In this document: positions 51,773 to 61,275 of the stretch, in pieces
Layout: the number at the start of each line of letters is the position of its first letter
How positions within the stretch are numbered: position 1 is the first letter of the stretch
NCBI GenBank assembly: GCA_017164015.1
Contig: CP071065.1
Location: 3,697,918 to 3,761,917 of the forward strand
Reading direction: 5' to 3'
Source: Nostoc sp. UHCC 0702
GTDB lineage: Bacteria > Cyanobacteriota > Cyanobacteriia > Cyanobacteriales > Nostocaceae
DNA: 64,000 bases
Position numbers and translations under genes: made by a program
The notes under the pieces: model-generated
What the model was told of the DNA's origin: nothing
Databases searched by the model: none
What the model saw: the letters and a program-made list of their open reading frames with translations, nothing else

Positions 51773-53341
51773 ATGCCCGATTCTCAATTCCCTGATTCCC
51801 CAATCTCCCTTGAAACAGAACAGCCTGCTGTTACTGATTCCAATGAAGTTGAACAACAACTGCCTAAGCCAAGAAAAAAGCGACCTTGGCCTTTAATATT
51901 GGGAATTATTTTGTTACTGGTAGGTGGTGGTTTGGGTTGGCGCTGGTGGCAAAATAGCCTTGCCAGTAATCCACCCCAAGGCGCTGGTGCAGCTGGTAAA
52001 CCAATGGCGATTCCGGTGAAGCTAGCCACTGTGGAAACTGGAACTATACAAGAAGCTACCGAGTTAGTTGGCTCCTTGGAAGCTCCCCGCTCAGTACCAC
52101 TCAAGCCACAGGTTGAGGGGCGAATTACCCAAATTGCATTTAAAGAAGGCGATCGCATCCGACAAGGGCAAGTCGTGATTCGCCTGCAAAGTGATGACGC
52201 CCAAGCCCAGCTATTACAAGCAAAAGCCACACTAGAACAATCCCAGGCACGTCTTGCCGAACTCAAAGCAGGTACACGCATTGAAGAAGTTGCCCAAGCC
52301 AGAGCTACCTTAGCTCAAGCTCAAGCTCGCCTATCTGATGCTCAAGCCGGAGCGCAACCAGAAGAAATTGCTCAAGCCCAAGCTCAAATTAATTCAGCCA
52401 AATCTGATTTGGATCTAGCACAGGCACGAGCTAGGCGATATCAACAATTAAGACAACAAGGTGCAATTTCTCAAGATACTCTAGAAGGATATCTTCAAGA
52501 ACAGCGTAGTGCTGACGCTGCACTGGTTGTAGCTCAACGGCGCTTAGAACAACTCAAAAAAAGCAGACGCTCTGATATTGATGAGCTAGCCGCCGCGCTG
52601 GAACAACAGCAACAAAACTTAAGGCAATTAGAAAACGGTTCGCGTCCAGAAGAAATTGCTCAAGCTCGTTCTCAAGTATCTCAAGCAGCTGCCCAAGTCC
52701 AAGCTGCCCAAGTCCAATTGCAATACACAAACGTTCTAGCTCCTTTTACTGGCATTGTCGGTGATATCCCAGTGAGGGTAGGAGAGTATGTCAGCAAAGG
52801 AGATCAACTCACCACACTTACCAAAAACGATTCTTTGGAACTGAATCTAGCCATCCCACTAACCCAAGCTAAACAGTTGCGTTTAGGATTACCCGTGCAA
52901 ATGTTGGATGCTGAAAGCAAAGCAACAGCTACGGGTAAGGTGAGTTTTATCTCACCAGATGCCAATACAAGTTCGCAGTCAGTTTTAGCTAAAGCCACCT
53001 TTAGCAATTTTGGAAACCAACTGCTCAATCGTCAGTTAGTACCAAGCAAATTGATTTGGGACGAACGTCCAGGAATTTTAATTCCAGTGACAGCAGTATC
53101 TCGTTTAGGTGGGCAGACTTTTGTCTTTGTTGCTGAAGCTCCAGAAAAACCTCAACCTGGAGGGCCATCTTTAGTAGCTCAACAAAAACTCGTGAAATTG
53201 GGAAGCATCCAGGGAGGTAATTATCAAGTTCTCGAAGGACTCAAGGCTGGTGAGAAGATCGTTGTTTCCGGCATTCTCAACCTCACCAATGGTGTCCCTA
53301 TCAAACCTACATCTGAAGGAACGGGTGGTGCAAAGCCATGA
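51773..53341 (+). CDS. RND-type efflux periplasmic adaptor (HlyD/MFP family)
   Basis: 522 residues. A cytosolic Pro-rich N-terminus (about 1-37), one membrane span (WPLILGIILLLVGGGLGWRWW, about 39-59), then a membrane fusion protein. Lipoyl half PLKPQVEGRITQIAFKEGDRIRQGQVVIRL (about 110-140), a long coiled-coil hairpin made of repeated EEIAQARAxLxQAQ units (about 140-310), and the second lipoyl half QYTNVLAPFTGIVGDIPVRVGEYVSKGDQL. Then beta-barrel and membrane-proximal domains. Adaptors join an inner-membrane pump to an outer-membrane channel. The hairpin is longer than in AcrA. The pump gene that normally follows is absent: heptamer repeats and a convergent gene come next. It must use a pump encoded elsewhere. 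Confidence 0.92.
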   Translation: MPDSQFPDSPISLETEQPAVTDSNEVEQQLPKPRKKRPWPLILGIILLLVGGGLGWRWWQNSLASNPPQGAGAAGKPMAIPVKLATVETGTIQEATELVGSLEAPRSVPLKPQVEGRITQIAFKEGDRIRQGQVVIRLQSDDAQAQLLQAKATLEQSQARLAELKAGTRIEEVAQARATLAQAQARLSDAQAGAQPEEIAQAQAQINSAKSDLDLAQARARRYQQLRQQGAISQDTLEGYLQEQRSADAALVVAQRRLEQLKKSRRSDIDELAAALEQQQQNLRQLENGSRPEEIAQARSQVSQAAAQVQAAQVQLQYTNVLAPFTGIVGDIPVRVGEYVSKGDQLTTLTKNDSLELNLAIPLTQAKQLRLGLPVQMLDAESKATATGKVSFISPDANTSSQSVLAKATFSNFGNQLLNRQLVPSKLIWDERPGILIPVTAVSRLGGQTFVFVAEAPEKPQPGGPSLVAQQKLVKLGSIQGGNYQVLEGLKAGEKIVVSGILNLTNGVPIKPTSEGTGGAKP

Positions 53342-53449
53342 TTGTTATGACGGATGACTGTTAACTGTGAGTCCCCAGTCACCAGTCCCCAGTCCCTAAT
53401 CCCCAGTCCCTAATCCCTAGTCCCTAATCCCCAGCCCCCAATCCCCAGT

Positions 53450-54154
53450 TCAATTTTCTTGATAGCCTCCAGCATAGTTAATTACACAGATTGTTTTATA
53501 AACTTTGTGAGTGCCATAAGCAACACCAGCGACTTTGAAAGCACTGTTAAAGATGTTTTTTCGATGACCTCGTGATGGTACTCCGTCATCAATAATTAAT
53601 TGCATGACGATATCTTGGGCTGTGTTTGGGCCATAGCTGATGTTTTCGCCTGCGGTGGTTTGCCATTTACCATAACGATTGATGCGATTAAAGGGGTTAC
53701 TGCCATCGCTGCCATTGTGACCTGTTGCACCCTTTGGGCCCTGGTCTAGGACATGATCTCTAGCGCCCAAAGACATGCCCCTGGATGCAGTTAATGCACT
53801 GATTGGACGAACCGACCTGAGAAATGCGATCGCCTCATCAACTGGTTTTACTCCTTCAGTAGTTAGCAAATAGGTATTACTGGATAATCTGACGCGGTTG
53901 CCCTGGAAGCGCTTTCTATAATTTTCCAGAATAGGGATATATGCTTTAGGATTTGTCCGCACCTTGGTCATTTCATCAATCACCTGTTGCTCTAACGGCG
54001 AAAGATAACTTATCTTTGCCAAGACAGTTGGACTGGCTGTTTGGACAATATCCGGGCTGGATTCTGCTACAGATGAATTAGGGGGAACGAATTGATAAGA
54101 ACAGTTAGTTATTAGTAAACTAGCGATAAATACGTAATGTTTAACGCAGTGCAT
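53450..54154 (-). CDS. CAP (SCP/PR1) domain secreted protein
   Basis: 234 residues with a signal peptide and possible lipobox (FIASLLITNC, Cys about 18). The CAP domain spans about 52-232: LSPLEQQVIDEMTKVRTNPK, MSLGARDHVLDQGPKGATGH, TTAGENISYGPNTAQDIVMQ, PSRGHRKNIFNSAFKVAGVA and ICVINYAGGY. The cavity histidines (in ATGHNG and SRGHRKN) and the Glu of GENI are present. CAP proteins act outside the cell; bacterial roles are poorly known. The sequence VPSRGHRKNIFN is the version with a short regulatory loop common in cyanobacteria. Convergent with the adaptor gene. Confidence 0.9.
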   Translation of the reverse strand: MHCVKHYVFIASLLITNCSYQFVPPNSSVAESSPDIVQTASPTVLAKISYLSPLEQQVIDEMTKVRTNPKAYIPILENYRKRFQGNRVRLSSNTYLLTTEGVKPVDEAIAFLRSVRPISALTASRGMSLGARDHVLDQGPKGATGHNGSDGSNPFNRINRYGKWQTTAGENISYGPNTAQDIVMQLIIDDGVPSRGHRKNIFNSAFKVAGVAYGTHKVYKTICVINYAGGYQEN

Positions 54155-54973
54155 TCACTATCTCTCATTATTGTACTTAGATTATATTGGGCTAAACAAA
54201 TGCACCACACATTTAAAAATGATGCTTTAAGCTCATAACCAAGATGAACAAGCAAAAAGGGTTACGAAATTTATTGTAATATTTAGAACAAGATAATGTA
54301 AATAGTTTTTTTAAAAAAAGTATAATTATTTATAAGTAGAAAAATATTTATACTTTTGTGGTGTGGGCAAGATGTCCGCAACGGACGGGCGAGAGACCGT
54401 GGAAGTGGGGAGTAGGGAAAGAAAGTGTTTATTTGATTGATAATCAGTAGTGCGGCGTCAGTGCAGGTGCTTTTGATGAAACACATTTTGGAACTATTAC
54501 CCAGTAAGGATTTGAGGTTTTTAAGTTAAATGTGTTTTTGCCATTTTTTGCGGGAGCGTTAATCGCACCCCTTGGGCGATCACATTTTGCACCAATAAAA
54601 ATTGATATAATTTATTTACTCAGTATTTAACTAAAACCCTTGATTTAACGATAAAAGCTAATAAAAATAAGGTAGCGACTTCGCACATAGTTTTACGTTG
54701 GCAGGATTTCTACGGAGAGGCGCAATATCTGAGTAAAATAATCACTGTTTTCAGTTTCTTCTCACAGAGCAACTATCTAGATGCAGCAAAAAAGATTATA
54801 ATTTTTTTGAATAAAATCTCAATTTAAAATCTCAATTTAAAATTATTTACACAAATTTAGAGTTCTCACACTTATCAAGGTATATAAACTGAAAAAGCCT
54901 GACTACAGTAAATATTCTATCTAGGTTCTAGATAAATAGTCACAATAGCAACAGAAATAATAAAAAAACCTCA
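54155..54973. other. 819-bp intergenic region upstream of the hybrid kinase
   Basis: AT-rich. A GC-richer repeat scrap (GGGCAAGATGTCCGCAACGG, 54365-54410) and a HIP1-like GGGCGATCAC near 54575 are visible. Frames through the scrap are not credible. I see no convincing promoter boxes or RNA gene. Confidence 0.5.
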
Positions 54974-57900
54974 ATGTTGAAACGTTTGAAGATTGGAACC
55001 AAAATAGGATTCGGTTTTGCCATAAGTGTGGCACTTTTAACCACCATTGGTCTAATCTCCTACCAAAGCACCAACGAACTCATTGAAACTTCGCGCCGAG
55101 AAAAACACACCTACCAGGTGTTAAGTCAGCTCGAAGAACTTAGCTCTCAAGTGACAAATGCTGAAACTGGGCAACGCGGTTACATTATCAGTGGAGAACA
55201 GCGTTATCTGGAACCATTACAAACTGCAATTCAAGTTTTAGAGCCAAAAGTCAAAGAACTTCGGCGGTTAACGGCGGATAACCTCAACCAACAGCGTCAA
55301 CTTGATATTTTGGAGCCATTAATAAACAAGAAGCTGGCTGAACTTCAACAAACCATAATTTTGCGTCAAAACCAAGGTTTTGAGGCTGCCCAGAAGCTGA
55401 TTCAAAGAGGGGAAGGCAAGCAGCTGATGGCTGAGATTCGCAAGACTATCCAAGCGATGCAAGTTGAGGAGGATAGACTGTTGCAGGAGCGATCGCAAAA
55501 CTCACAAGCAGTTACTCAACGAACTATCGCTACAATTACTTACAGTATTCCCATATTATCTTTAATCTTAGCTTTAATCGGATTCATTTTAACGCGACAT
55601 ATTTCAAGACCGCTGAAACAGTTTTCTGATATAGCAGAAAATATTGCAGATGGCAACTTATTAGTGAGCTTAGCAAATAGCGATCGCCAAGATGAAATTG
55701 GGCTGTTAGCGCGAACATTCAACGAGATGATTGTTCATCTGCGAAACACAACTCAAAAAAATGATGAGCAAATTTGGCTCAATTCTAATTTGGCCAAGTT
55801 TACTCAGACGCTCCAAGGGCAACGAAATTTAGAAAGTGTATCTCGTCTAATATTGTCAAATATTGCACCCTTAGTTGGGGCACAGCAAGGCATTTTTTAT
55901 GTGATGGATACCATTGATAACCAGCCTGTGCTGAAATTATTGAATAGCTATGCTTATCAAGAACGCAAACACTTAGCAAATCAATTTCGCTTGGGTGAGG
56001 GATTAGTAGGGCAATGTGCCCTAGAAAAACAAAGAATTCTGTTAACTGAAGTGCCAAGTGATTACATCCGCATCAGTTCCGGCTTGGGAGAAGCAACACC
56101 ACTGAACATTATTGTGTTGCCTGTGCTATTCGAGACAGAAGTCAAGGCTGTAATTGAACTCGCTTCCTTGCAGCGTTTTAGTGAGATGCATCTGGCATTT
56201 TTAGAGCAATTTAGTGAAATTATTGGTGTATATTTAAATAATATCGCCTCCAGTTGGCAAACTCAACAATTACTAGACGAATCTCAAGCTTTAACAGAAG
56301 AATTACAACTACAGCAAGAAGAACTCAAACAAAGCAATCAACTTTTAGAAGAACAAACACACGAATTAGAAAAATCTCAAATACTTCTGAAACAACAGCA
56401 AGAAGAGTTACAGCAGTCCAACGAAGAATTACAGCAACTGAATGAAGAGCTAGAAGAAAAGGCAGAATTGTTAGAACAACAAAACCGACAAGTTGCTGGC
56501 AAGAATCAGGAAATTGAGCTAGCAAGGCAGTCCTTAGAAGAGAAAGCAGAACAACTGATGTTGTCTTCTAAATACAAATCAGAATTTCTCGCCAACATGT
56601 CCCATGAATTACGAACACCGCTCAACAGTTTGTTAATTTTAGCAAGGTTGCTGTCAGATAATTTAGGGGGCAACTTGACTGAGAAACAGGTAGAGTATAG
56701 TCGGACAATTTACTCTGCTGGCACCGATTTGTTGGAATTGATTAATGACATTTTAGATTTGGCAAAAATTGAGTCGGGAACTCTGTCAGTAGACATTGAA
56801 GAAATAACTTTTGAAGATTTGCAAAAATCTTTAGAGCGGGCTTTCTCTGAACTTGCCCGAAATAAAAAACTCAGTTTTGCAATTGAACTAAATGAAAATT
56901 TGCCCCCAACAATTTCTCACGACCCCAAACGCCTGCAACAAATACTGAAAAACCTGCTGGCTAACGCTTTTAAGTTTACTGAACAGGGGAGTGTGAACTT
57001 ACAAATCAGTATGGCTACAGAGACAGTCCAAGGCGATAATCCGATGATTGCCTTTGCAGTTAGCGATACTGGTATTGGCATTCCAGCCGAGAAACAGAAG
57101 ATTATTTTTGAGGCATTTCAGCAAGCTGATGGCACAACCAGCCGTAAATATGGGGGAACTGGCTTAGGATTATCCATTAGCCGCGAGTTGGCTCAACTGC
57201 TAGGAGGGAGAATTGAATTAGTTAGCGAACCAGGACAGGGAAGTATTTTCACCCTCTACCTACCCCAGACTTATACCTCATTATCCACTCCCATTTCCCA
57301 AGTACGGGCGCAAGGTGTTGCGCCCCCACCAACTCCCCACTCCCCAACGCCACATGCTCCACTTGGGGAAACCGCAAAATCGCAGTGGCACCTCCCCACA
57401 TTTTCTCATGAAATTGCAGACGATCGCGATAATATTCAAAGTGGCGATCGCGTCTTGTTAATTGTGGATGATGATGATAAGTTTGCCCGCATCTTACTAG
57501 ACATGGCGCGTCAACAAAGCTTTAAAGTCATCGTTGCTTTACAAAGCAAGCAAGGTCTAACACTAGCACAACAGTTTAAACCCGATGCAATTACTTTAGA
57601 TATTCATATGCCGGGGATGGATGGCTGGACAATGTTAGATCGTCTCAAGCGCGATCCCGAAACTAGACACATTCCCATACATATATTTTCTGTTGACGAC
57701 AGAGAACAACGAGGATTACAGCAAGGAGCAGTCACTTACCTGCAAAAACCCGTATCTCCAGAAGCCTTGACTCAGGTATTCACTGAGATTAATAGCTTTA
57801 TTGAGCGTAAGGTGAAAAATCTGCTAATTATAGAAGATGATCCTGTGCAAGCCCAAAGTATTATCGAACTGATTGGTAATGGCGATGTTCAGAGTACAGC

Positions 57901-58618
57901 AGTAGATTCAGGAACAGAAGCACTCCAGATTTTGCAATCTCAGCGATTTGATTGTATTGTGCTAGATTTAGGTTTACCTGATATGAGTGGGCTAGAACTA
58001 ATTGAGCAAATTAAGCTTAAACCCAACCTTTTGAAACTGCCAATCATAGTTTACACTGGCAAAGAACTGACTCGACAACAGGAAACTCAACTGAGGCGAT
58101 TAGCAGAGACAATTATCATTAAGAATGTGCGATCGCCAGAACGTTTGTTAGATGAAACTGCCTTATTTTTACATCGGGTGCAAGCTAATTTACCCCAACC
58201 CAAGCGCCAGATATTAGAACAACTGCACCAAACCGATCCTGTGCTTGCTCATAAAAAAATTCTCATTGTCGATGATGATTTGCGAAATATCTTTGCCATC
58301 ACCAGTTTTTTAGAAGGTTATCAAATGCAAGTGCTATTTGCAGAAAATGGCAGGGCTGGTATTGAAGTATTGCAAGCTAATCCTGAGACTAACATTGTTC
58401 TCATGGATGTGATGATGCCAGAAATGGATGGTTACGAAACTACCCAGGCCATTCGCCAGCAGCAGGAATTTCGCTCACTACCAATTATTGCCTTAACTGC
58501 CAAAGCTATGCCAGGCGATCGTGAAAAGTGCATCGAAGCAGGAGCTTCTGACTACATTACCAAACCCGTAGATACCGAACAACTGCTGTCACTACTACGA
58601 GTTTGGCTATATCGATAG
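54974..58618 (+). CDS. Hybrid histidine kinase CHASE3-HAMP-GAF-HisKA-HATPase-REC-REC-REC
   Basis: 1214 residues. First span (about 10-30), a CHASE3 periplasmic domain with ETGQRGYIISGEQRYLEPLQ, second span (about 190-208), HAMP (RPLKQFSDIAENIADGN, about 209-262), GAF (about 280-430), a Gln/Glu-rich coiled coil (435-530), HisKA with H544 in NMSHELRTPLNS, HATPase (DTGIGIPAEKQKIIFEAFQQ, GTGLGLSISREL), a repeat-derived linker (about 775-810), then three receivers at about 825-940, 947-1065 and 1093-1210. In these, DAITLDIHMPGMDG, DCIVLDLGLPDMSG and NIVLMDVMMPEMDG hold the phosphoacceptor Asp. No HPt domain, so phosphate must pass to a separate HPt or regulator. Membrane-bound; the signal is unknown. 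It resembles other cyanobacterial CHASE3 hybrid kinases. No partner gene is adjacent. Confidence 0.93.
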   Translation: MLKRLKIGTKIGFGFAISVALLTTIGLISYQSTNELIETSRREKHTYQVLSQLEELSSQVTNAETGQRGYIISGEQRYLEPLQTAIQVLEPKVKELRRLTADNLNQQRQLDILEPLINKKLAELQQTIILRQNQGFEAAQKLIQRGEGKQLMAEIRKTIQAMQVEEDRLLQERSQNSQAVTQRTIATITYSIPILSLILALIGFILTRHISRPLKQFSDIAENIADGNLLVSLANSDRQDEIGLLARTFNEMIVHLRNTTQKNDEQIWLNSNLAKFTQTLQGQRNLESVSRLILSNIAPLVGAQQGIFYVMDTIDNQPVLKLLNSYAYQERKHLANQFRLGEGLVGQCALEKQRILLTEVPSDYIRISSGLGEATPLNIIVLPVLFETEVKAVIELASLQRFSEMHLAFLEQFSEIIGVYLNNIASSWQTQQLLDESQALTEELQLQQEELKQSNQLLEEQTHELEKSQILLKQQQEELQQSNEELQQLNEELEEKAELLEQQNRQVAGKNQEIELARQSLEEKAEQLMLSSKYKSEFLANMSHELRTPLNSLLILARLLSDNLGGNLTEKQVEYSRTIYSAGTDLLELINDILDLAKIESGTLSVDIEEITFEDLQKSLERAFSELARNKKLSFAIELNENLPPTISHDPKRLQQILKNLLANAFKFTEQGSVNLQISMATETVQGDNPMIAFAVSDTGIGIPAEKQKIIFEAFQQADGTTSRKYGGTGLGLSISRELAQLLGGRIELVSEPGQGSIFTLYLPQTYTSLSTPISQVRAQGVAPPPTPHSPTPHAPLGETAKSQWHLPTFSHEIADDRDNIQSGDRVLLIVDDDDKFARILLDMARQQSFKVIVALQSKQGLTLAQQFKPDAITLDIHMPGMDGWTMLDRLKRDPETRHIPIHIFSVDDREQRGLQQGAVTYLQKPVSPEALTQVFTEINSFIERKVKNLLIIEDDPVQAQSIIELIGNGDVQSTAVDSGTEALQILQSQRFDCIVLDLGLPDMSGLELIEQIKLKPNLLKLPIIVYTGKELTRQQETQLRRLAETIIIKNVRSPERLLDETALFLHRVQANLPQPKRQILEQLHQTDPVLAHKKILIVDDDLRNIFAITSFLEGYQMQVLFAENGRAGIEVLQANPETNIVLMDVMMPEMDGYETTQAIRQQQEFRSLPIIALTAKAMPGDREKCIEAGASDYITKPVDTEQLLSLLRVWLYR
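57306..57389. repeat. Two palindromic repeats in the linker of the hybrid kinase
   Basis: GGGCGCAA-GGTG-TTGCGCCC (57306-57325) and a 41-bp unit, GCCACATGCTCC...GCAGTGGC (57349-57389), both translated in frame as a Pro/Ala-rich linker. The second is the reverse complement type of the units at 61276 and 61328. Confidence 0.8.
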
Positions 58619-58638
58619 GCAAGAGTGCTAAGTACTGA

Positions 58639-59132
58639 CTAGTTGTTTGCCAAAAATTCTTGAACAGTCAAAATCTTTATGCCTCGCCAAGGGTTTAGCA
58701 CTAGCAAATCATCATCTCCAGTAACAATACACTCTGCTTCGCCACTCACCGCCAATTCCAGATATTTGTTGTCTTTTGGATCTCGGCATTCATCAATCTG
58801 TTCAGTGACATCAATAAACTGAGCAGTTTCTGTTAAATATTCTAGAAATTCTTGTCGCCTTAATAAACTGATATCAAGTTCGGCTAATTACTTACGATAT
58901 AGTCGGTTTGCTTGGTAATAGGTAATGGGTAATGGGTAATAGGTAATACTCAAAACCAATTACCAATTCCCAATTCCCAATTACCGACCTCCACAGATAT
59001 CATAAGTGTTTAAACGGACATGATATGAGATATCTATCAAATTTTGGACGAAATAAAACTTCTTTTAACTCTAAGAAAACAGAACTGGAGAATATGAGAA
59101 CGCCAATATCTTGAGCTTGATCCAATGCTTGA
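58639..59132 (-). pseudogene. PIN family toxin gene split by a MITE
   Basis: On the minus strand, 59132-59029 encodes SALDQAQDIGVLIFSSSVFL then ELKEVLFRPKFDRYL, and 58868-58639 encodes LLRRQEFLEYLTETAQFIDV, EQIDECRDPKDNKYLELAVS and AECIVTGDDDLLVLNPWRGI, ending AEFLANN-like before TAG. This is the COG1569-type PIN toxin, with the conserved D-P-K-D-N and TGDxDLL acidic motifs in the second part. A 154-bp MITE A plus its 3-bp target copy lies between the halves; removing 157 bp rejoins the frame as RYLSLLRRQ. The N-terminal 30 or so residues with the first Asp are cut off by a second MITE-like end at 59133. The gene is dead. Confidence 0.88.
58872..59025 (-). repeat. MITE family A, copy 4, inside the PIN gene
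   Basis: 154 bp with the same tips as the copies at 12022, 14592 and 23340. Flanked by TGA at 58869-58871 and 59026-59028. The uninterrupted coding sequence across the site shows that this is an insertion and that three bases were duplicated. Confidence 0.95.
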
Positions 59133-59317
59133 TATCATGTCCGGGTAATTAGTTATGTTTCCCACAGTCGTTAAACCCCATCCCCAACCCCTCCCCGTCA
59201 ACGGGGAGGGGATGCAAAGCATAGCTTTGGTGGGGTGGGGTTCTTCGAGTGTCAACTTTAATCATGTTACTTTCAGGGTGAGGCTGTAGCGACGATTAGC
59301 TTTATAAATCAGGTGAA

Positions 59318-59354
59318 GTTTCAAATCACTACTACCCCGCAAGGGGATTAAAAC
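59318..59354. repeat. Solitary CRISPR-repeat-like sequence (37 bp)
   Basis: GTTTCAAATCACTACTACCC...GCAAGGGGATTAAAAC: it begins GTTTC, ends AAAC and has the CCCCGCAAGGGG core of cyanobacterial 36-37-bp CRISPR repeats. No second copy follows at a spacer distance and no cas gene is in the window, so it is a lone repeat, either the leftover of an array or a coincidental relative. Confidence 0.5.
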
Positions 59355-59510
59355 TCTTGATATTACCGTGGTAATTGGTTGGCAGATTGTTTCAAAACTT
59401 ACCGAAAATCGATGGTGTGTTGCGCTGGGCGACACACCCTACGATAGAGGATTTGGGTGAGGAACTGATCACGAGTATCAAAGCCTCATTGCCATTGTAT
59501 GCTGATGGCT

Positions 59511-61247
59511 TTAATAATAACTTCCCGATTTTCGATGTTCGATGGCAGTTACGCCATCAATTTCTAACACTTCTCCTTTATCGACTACGGCATAAATTAA
59601 CAACCTATCACCACATTCGATCTGATTTTGGACTGTACATTCTAAATAAGCTAATGCTTCATTGAGAATTAAAGAACCATTAAGAGCAGTTTGTGTAGAA
59701 AGATTAGCAAAAGGATTATCGCCTAAAGTGCTATGATGAGAAAAATATCGTCGGACATTTCTTCCTTCTTTGAGGATATTGAGTACAAATTTATCACCTG
59801 GATGACGCATTAAATCTGCGTTCTGCTCTTGAGCAATGGCTATCATAATCCCTGGTGGGTTAAAAGTTGCTTGAGATACCCAAGAAGTTAAAATTCCTTT
59901 GTGGGCTTCCCCGTCGCGAGTTGTCACAACACACAAAGAACCAATGATTCGCCCCACTGCTTGTTCAGTACGGTCTATTTGTGCTTCCGTCACACCTTGG
60001 CGAGGAGTACGCAATTTTTTGGTTTTTTTCAAGGTTTGGGCAAAGGCAGCACCTGCTTGTTGACATTGTTGTAAAATCTCAGGTGTAGGACTGAACCGCA
60101 CTCGAATAGTTTCAAACCCTAATCGATAATTGGCATCTTTGAGCTTACTTTCTATAACATCAACTGCCTCTCCACTCCAACCATAAGAACCAAACACTCC
60201 TGCTAATTTAGTTTTAGTTGCCGTTGATAAGACAATTCCTAAAGCTGTTTGAATTTGCGTTGGTGCGTGACCGCCTAAGGTGGGTGAGCCAATAATAAAG
60301 CCGTCGCAAGCTTCTACGATACGGGTAATCTCTGCGGGGTCTGCTAATTCACAATTGATTGATTCTACATTCACTCCGTTTTCAATCAAACCTTGGGCAA
60401 TGCCATTAGCCAAAATTGCTGTATTGCCATAAGCAGAAGCATAAAGTAAAGCTACACTTAGCTCTTGAGATTTTTGTTCTTGAGACCATTGACGATAGTC
60501 ATAGGTAAAACGGCTGAGGCTATAACGTACAACTGGGCCATGAGCAGGGGCATATAATTTTGCTCCCAAAGCTGTTAATTTATCTAAGGCTACTTCGACT
60601 TGTTTAGCTTGGGGTGCATGAAGACAGTCAAAATAGTAACGACGCTCTGCATCTAAGGCCTTCCAATCTTCATCTACCAGAGTATCTTCGCAAATATGAG
60701 CGCCAAAAAATTTGTCTGTGTAGAGAATTTTAGTAGCAGGATCATAGGTACAAAGTCCATCTGGCCAGCGGGGAGTTGGTACGGTGATAAATGACAGTTC
60801 ATGTCCTTGTCCTAAATCCAAAGTATCGTTGAAGCGCACGGCTTGGATGCGTGATTCCCAGTCAGGAAAAGCAGCTTTGAGAGTATTAGCAGCAGGACGA
60901 GAACAAATTAAGGTGACATGAGGAGCTTGAGCAAGCAATACCTCAAGGGTAGCTCTGCGGTTGGGGTTGATGTGACCGAGAACGACATAATCGAGGGTAG
61001 TTAAGTCTAGGTGTTGTGCTAGCTGCTGGAGGTAAATTTCCGTAAAAGATTCACCAGGAGGGTCGATGAGGGCTTTTTTATCAGCTTGGATGAGATAAGA
61101 ATTTGCGGTGGTTCCCCGTTGACGGGAATATTCAACCTCAAATTTTAGTCTTTCCCAAGTCCGCGATCGCAAGATTATGGTATTGTTACCAATCTCTGTA
61201 ACCTGAACATCTCTAGGACGGTTGGGGGTGATTGTAGTTGCAGACAT
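59511..61247 (-). CDS. flv2: Flavodiiron protein Flv2
   Basis: 578 residues from ATG 61247 (GAGG ribosome site upstream; the longer open frame reads through repeats). Three domains: metallo-beta-lactamase-like (about 20-260), flavodoxin (about 275-415; LYASAYGNTAILANGI), flavin reductase (about 435-575; GSLCVVTTRDGEAHKGILTSWVSQATFNPPGI). The diiron motif is degenerate: HINPNRR at 92-98 replaces HxExDH, as in the Flv1/Flv2 group. With Flv4 it forms a heterodimer in which electrons from photosystem II side reduce oxygen, protecting at low CO2. Being third behind flv4 and the sll0218-like gene fits the flv4-sll0218-flv2 operon; Flv1 is the alternative but is not so arranged. Confidence 0.85.
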   Translation of the reverse strand: MSATTITPNRPRDVQVTEIGNNTIILRSRTWERLKFEVEYSRQRGTTANSYLIQADKKALIDPPGESFTEIYLQQLAQHLDLTTLDYVVLGHINPNRRATLEVLLAQAPHVTLICSRPAANTLKAAFPDWESRIQAVRFNDTLDLGQGHELSFITVPTPRWPDGLCTYDPATKILYTDKFFGAHICEDTLVDEDWKALDAERRYYFDCLHAPQAKQVEVALDKLTALGAKLYAPAHGPVVRYSLSRFTYDYRQWSQEQKSQELSVALLYASAYGNTAILANGIAQGLIENGVNVESINCELADPAEITRIVEACDGFIIGSPTLGGHAPTQIQTALGIVLSTATKTKLAGVFGSYGWSGEAVDVIESKLKDANYRLGFETIRVRFSPTPEILQQCQQAGAAFAQTLKKTKKLRTPRQGVTEAQIDRTEQAVGRIIGSLCVVTTRDGEAHKGILTSWVSQATFNPPGIMIAIAQEQNADLMRHPGDKFVLNILKEGRNVRRYFSHHSTLGDNPFANLSTQTALNGSLILNEALAYLECTVQNQIECGDRLLIYAVVDKGEVLEIDGVTAIEHRKSGSYY

Positions 61248-61275
61248 AGTAACCTCGGAAATTGGCAATTGGGGA

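Noticed and set aside
54283..54486. 67-codon minus-strand frame
   Set aside because: It translates a GC-rich repeat scrap and AT-rich DNA; no start site or family.
59133..59362. A fifth complete family A MITE
   Set aside because: One tip at 59133 is clear, but the CTTGATA at 59356-59362 lacks the rest of the opposite end and the flanks do not match; counted only as a single end.
59318..59420. A CRISPR array
   Set aside because: Only one repeat-like unit; nothing similar follows at spacer distance and no cas genes are present, so only a single repeat is listed.
59375..59665. 96-codon plus-strand frame
   Set aside because: It runs into the 3' end of flv2 on the other strand and has no family features.
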